A stretch of DNA of 64,000 nucleotides. Origin: Alitta virens. Lineage: Eukaryota > Annelida > Polychaeta > Phyllodocida > Nereididae. A program made the position numbers and the translations under genes. Shown piece after piece: positions 62,395 through 64,000 of this stretch. The notes beneath the pieces are model-generated. The model was not told the DNA's origin and ran no database searches. It saw only the letters and a list, made by a program, of their open reading frames with translations. Position 1 is the stretch's first letter. Every line of letters begins with the position of its first letter. The stretch covers positions 29,931,231 through 29,995,230 of the forward strand of contig OW028584.1 of NCBI GenBank assembly GCA_932294295.1, written 5' to 3'.

Positions 62395-64000
62395 TTGATG
62401 TTTATTAACATTTTATATATGTCCTAGCTTGCACGTATCAGTGTAAGATACAAAATCGCATTAATAACATAATAGATACATTCATATCACATAATATATT
62501 AACATCAAAATTTCATTTAAAAAAAGTTTTTTTTGTAAGTTTAACAAATAATTAACATCCAACGCACATGACCTTTTAGTCAAAATACACCCTACTTATA
62601 ACATTAATGTTGCAATACAATTATTATTAAGAGCATTTTCTATAAGTTGTGAAATACAAAAACAACATATTAATAATTATATGTTACAAACAGAAAACAA
62701 TGCACACATTAAAAATTTGTAACACATGGTTAAGCAGGCTACATAATAATCTATTGAAATAAATGCATATTCTACATTTATATATTATACAACAAATATC
62801 TTGATAATATGGCTGTTCATCAATATGAATAATATATGATCACATTTTCAACATGGTATAACAACATTATCAGAGATTACAAAAACACTGTGACTTTATA
62901 AAAATAAAGTAACATTTATAGCATAGCTTTGAACATTATTACATAATACATTGCATGCACATGAACATGTCTACGTAACACAAAACATGTTATAAAACTA
63001 TGATAAAATAACAACATCTCTAACATGACAATTTTAAAATTAGCTTTGAACATTATTACATAATACATTGCATGCATATCAACATGTCTTCATAGCACAA
63101 AACATTTTATAAAACTATGATAACATAACAACATTTCTAACATGAAAATTTTAAAATTAACTTTTAACATTATTACATACATTGCATGCACATGAACATG
63201 CCTTCATAACACAAAACATGTTATAAAATTATGATAACATAACAACATTTCCAATATTTTAAAATAGCTCGCTCAGAAGCTTTCAGCCATATGTGGATCA
63301 TGGCTTCCTTAGCAAAGTCAAAAAAGACAAAGATAAAAAAACAATACCATTTAATATATCAAAATAATGTGGCAGGTAGAGTTACAATTATTATACATTT
63401 GTAACATGGAAGACATCAATTGAAAGGAAGTGGAGGATACAAAATACTCATGCAGGGATAAAATACACAATACTAATCGTACTCACTGTCTATGCTGAGG
63501 CAAGTAATAGATCCCACCATGGGGTAAATGTGTAACATGGGTGGGCTCCTCCTCTCTCTCACCTTGTCAATCAACCCTTGACAGCAGCAAGAACTTGCCT
63601 TAGAGGGCCGCACTTTCCATATCTATCTATCTATCAATTGTAGAAAATTTCATTGGCCTTGTGAAAATTGTGTTAAATACCGTGCAATAGTATATTTTGG
63701 GTCCATGAAGAAAAAATGTCACAGTGGAAATAGAAATGAAAAAATAAGAAGAAATAAAACAAATCAACATAGGATGACACTTGAGGATGCCAGCATGGTT
63801 GAATATGTAGTGCATTTTATATACACACTGAACGTTGTGTAGTAATATAAATTTCTTGATAATCTGTCAGGCAGCTTTCTTATTATCATTTATAACTTAA
63901 ATTTCATAAATGAATGAGAACCTCCTAACTGAATGTACAGTTGACCAAACCAAACCAATGTCACATTCTCAATATGCATCCTGAACTGAACAGTTATTCA
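62395..64000 (-). repeat. Inverted copy of the SecA-locus downstream repeat block, running off the window
   Basis: Reverse complement of 29,124-32,030 without the extra tandem unit. The outermost 40 bases (63,961-64,000) equal 29,124-29,163. It contains three tandem subrepeat units of about 116 bp (62,925-63,260) where unit A has two and unit B one. The homology is cut only by the window edge. Confidence 0.92.
62925..63260 (-). repeat. Three 116-bp subrepeat units
   Basis: Each unit carries TTGAACATTATTACATAATACATTGCATGCA or a close variant split over CATTATTACATAATACATT and GCATGCACATGAACATG. Copy number differs among the three homologous blocks of the window. Confidence 0.85.

Noticed and set aside
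29124..64000. One 35-kb transposon bounded by the inverted blocks
   Set aside because: The blocks could mimic terminal repeats, but outer homology runs past the window edge, no target duplication is visible and the enclosed content is ordinary.

Overview
This window is animal (metazoan) nuclear DNA. The signs are GT-AG introns, TATA/CCAAT promoters, poly(A) signals, non-LTR, LTR and Harbinger-type elements, tRNA-derived SINEs, microsatellites and an acetylcholinesterase-family gene. It is AT-rich, repeat-dense and gene-poor. The mix fits a marine invertebrate, but the species cannot be fixed from sequence alone.

Left part (1-18,990): decayed non-LTR retrotransposons lie tail to tail (1,190-4,430). 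A solo LTR of a Ty3/gypsy-like element sits at 6,826-7,066. A complete 4.8-kb PIF/Harbinger transposon (8,558-13,324) has 45-bp inverted ends, a TAA target duplication, a transposase on + and a convergent MADF-type partner on -. Both of its genes carry a frame break. Its insertion target, a repeat family member, is present uninterrupted and inverted at 53.84-54.24 kb, which confirms the boundaries.

Centre (19,123-28,987): the most unusual locus. An intronless 2,403-codon frame contains a SecA-type preprotein-translocase motor with intact ATPase motifs, preceded by three polyglycine-like blocks. It overlaps by 26 nt an 892-codon frame in the +1 register, with membrane-like segments and an unrecognised C-terminal domain. 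The first frame stops in a TCA-TGA context from which a +1 slip enters the second frame, resembling antizyme shift sites. The downstream flank (29,124-32,030) recurs inverted at 62,395-64,000 up to the window edge, so a second, tail-to-tail copy may lie just outside.

Right-centre (33,215-43,475): a full-length Ty3/gypsy-type LTR retrotransposon on the - strand has gag, protease and pol in three successive -1-related frames, a possible env-like third frame, paired LTRs and a 4-bp target duplication. Its 5' leader holds a dense cluster of kappaB-like, CRE-like and NRF-1-like sites. The LTRs differ by a small inversion.

Right part (43.5-64 kb): an inverted-repeat-flanked TATA promoter (45.5 kb), two tRNA-Gly-like SINE insertions with target duplications, a cholinesterase-like gene on - (49,853-52,784) whose nucleophile serine is aspartate, a second intronless MADF-type gene (57,113-58,396), fragments of LINEs and of MADF coding sequence, and the inverted repeat at the right end.

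The likely host genes are the SecA-like locus, the cholinesterase-like gene and possibly the second MADF gene. Most other recognisable sequence is mobile-element-derived.
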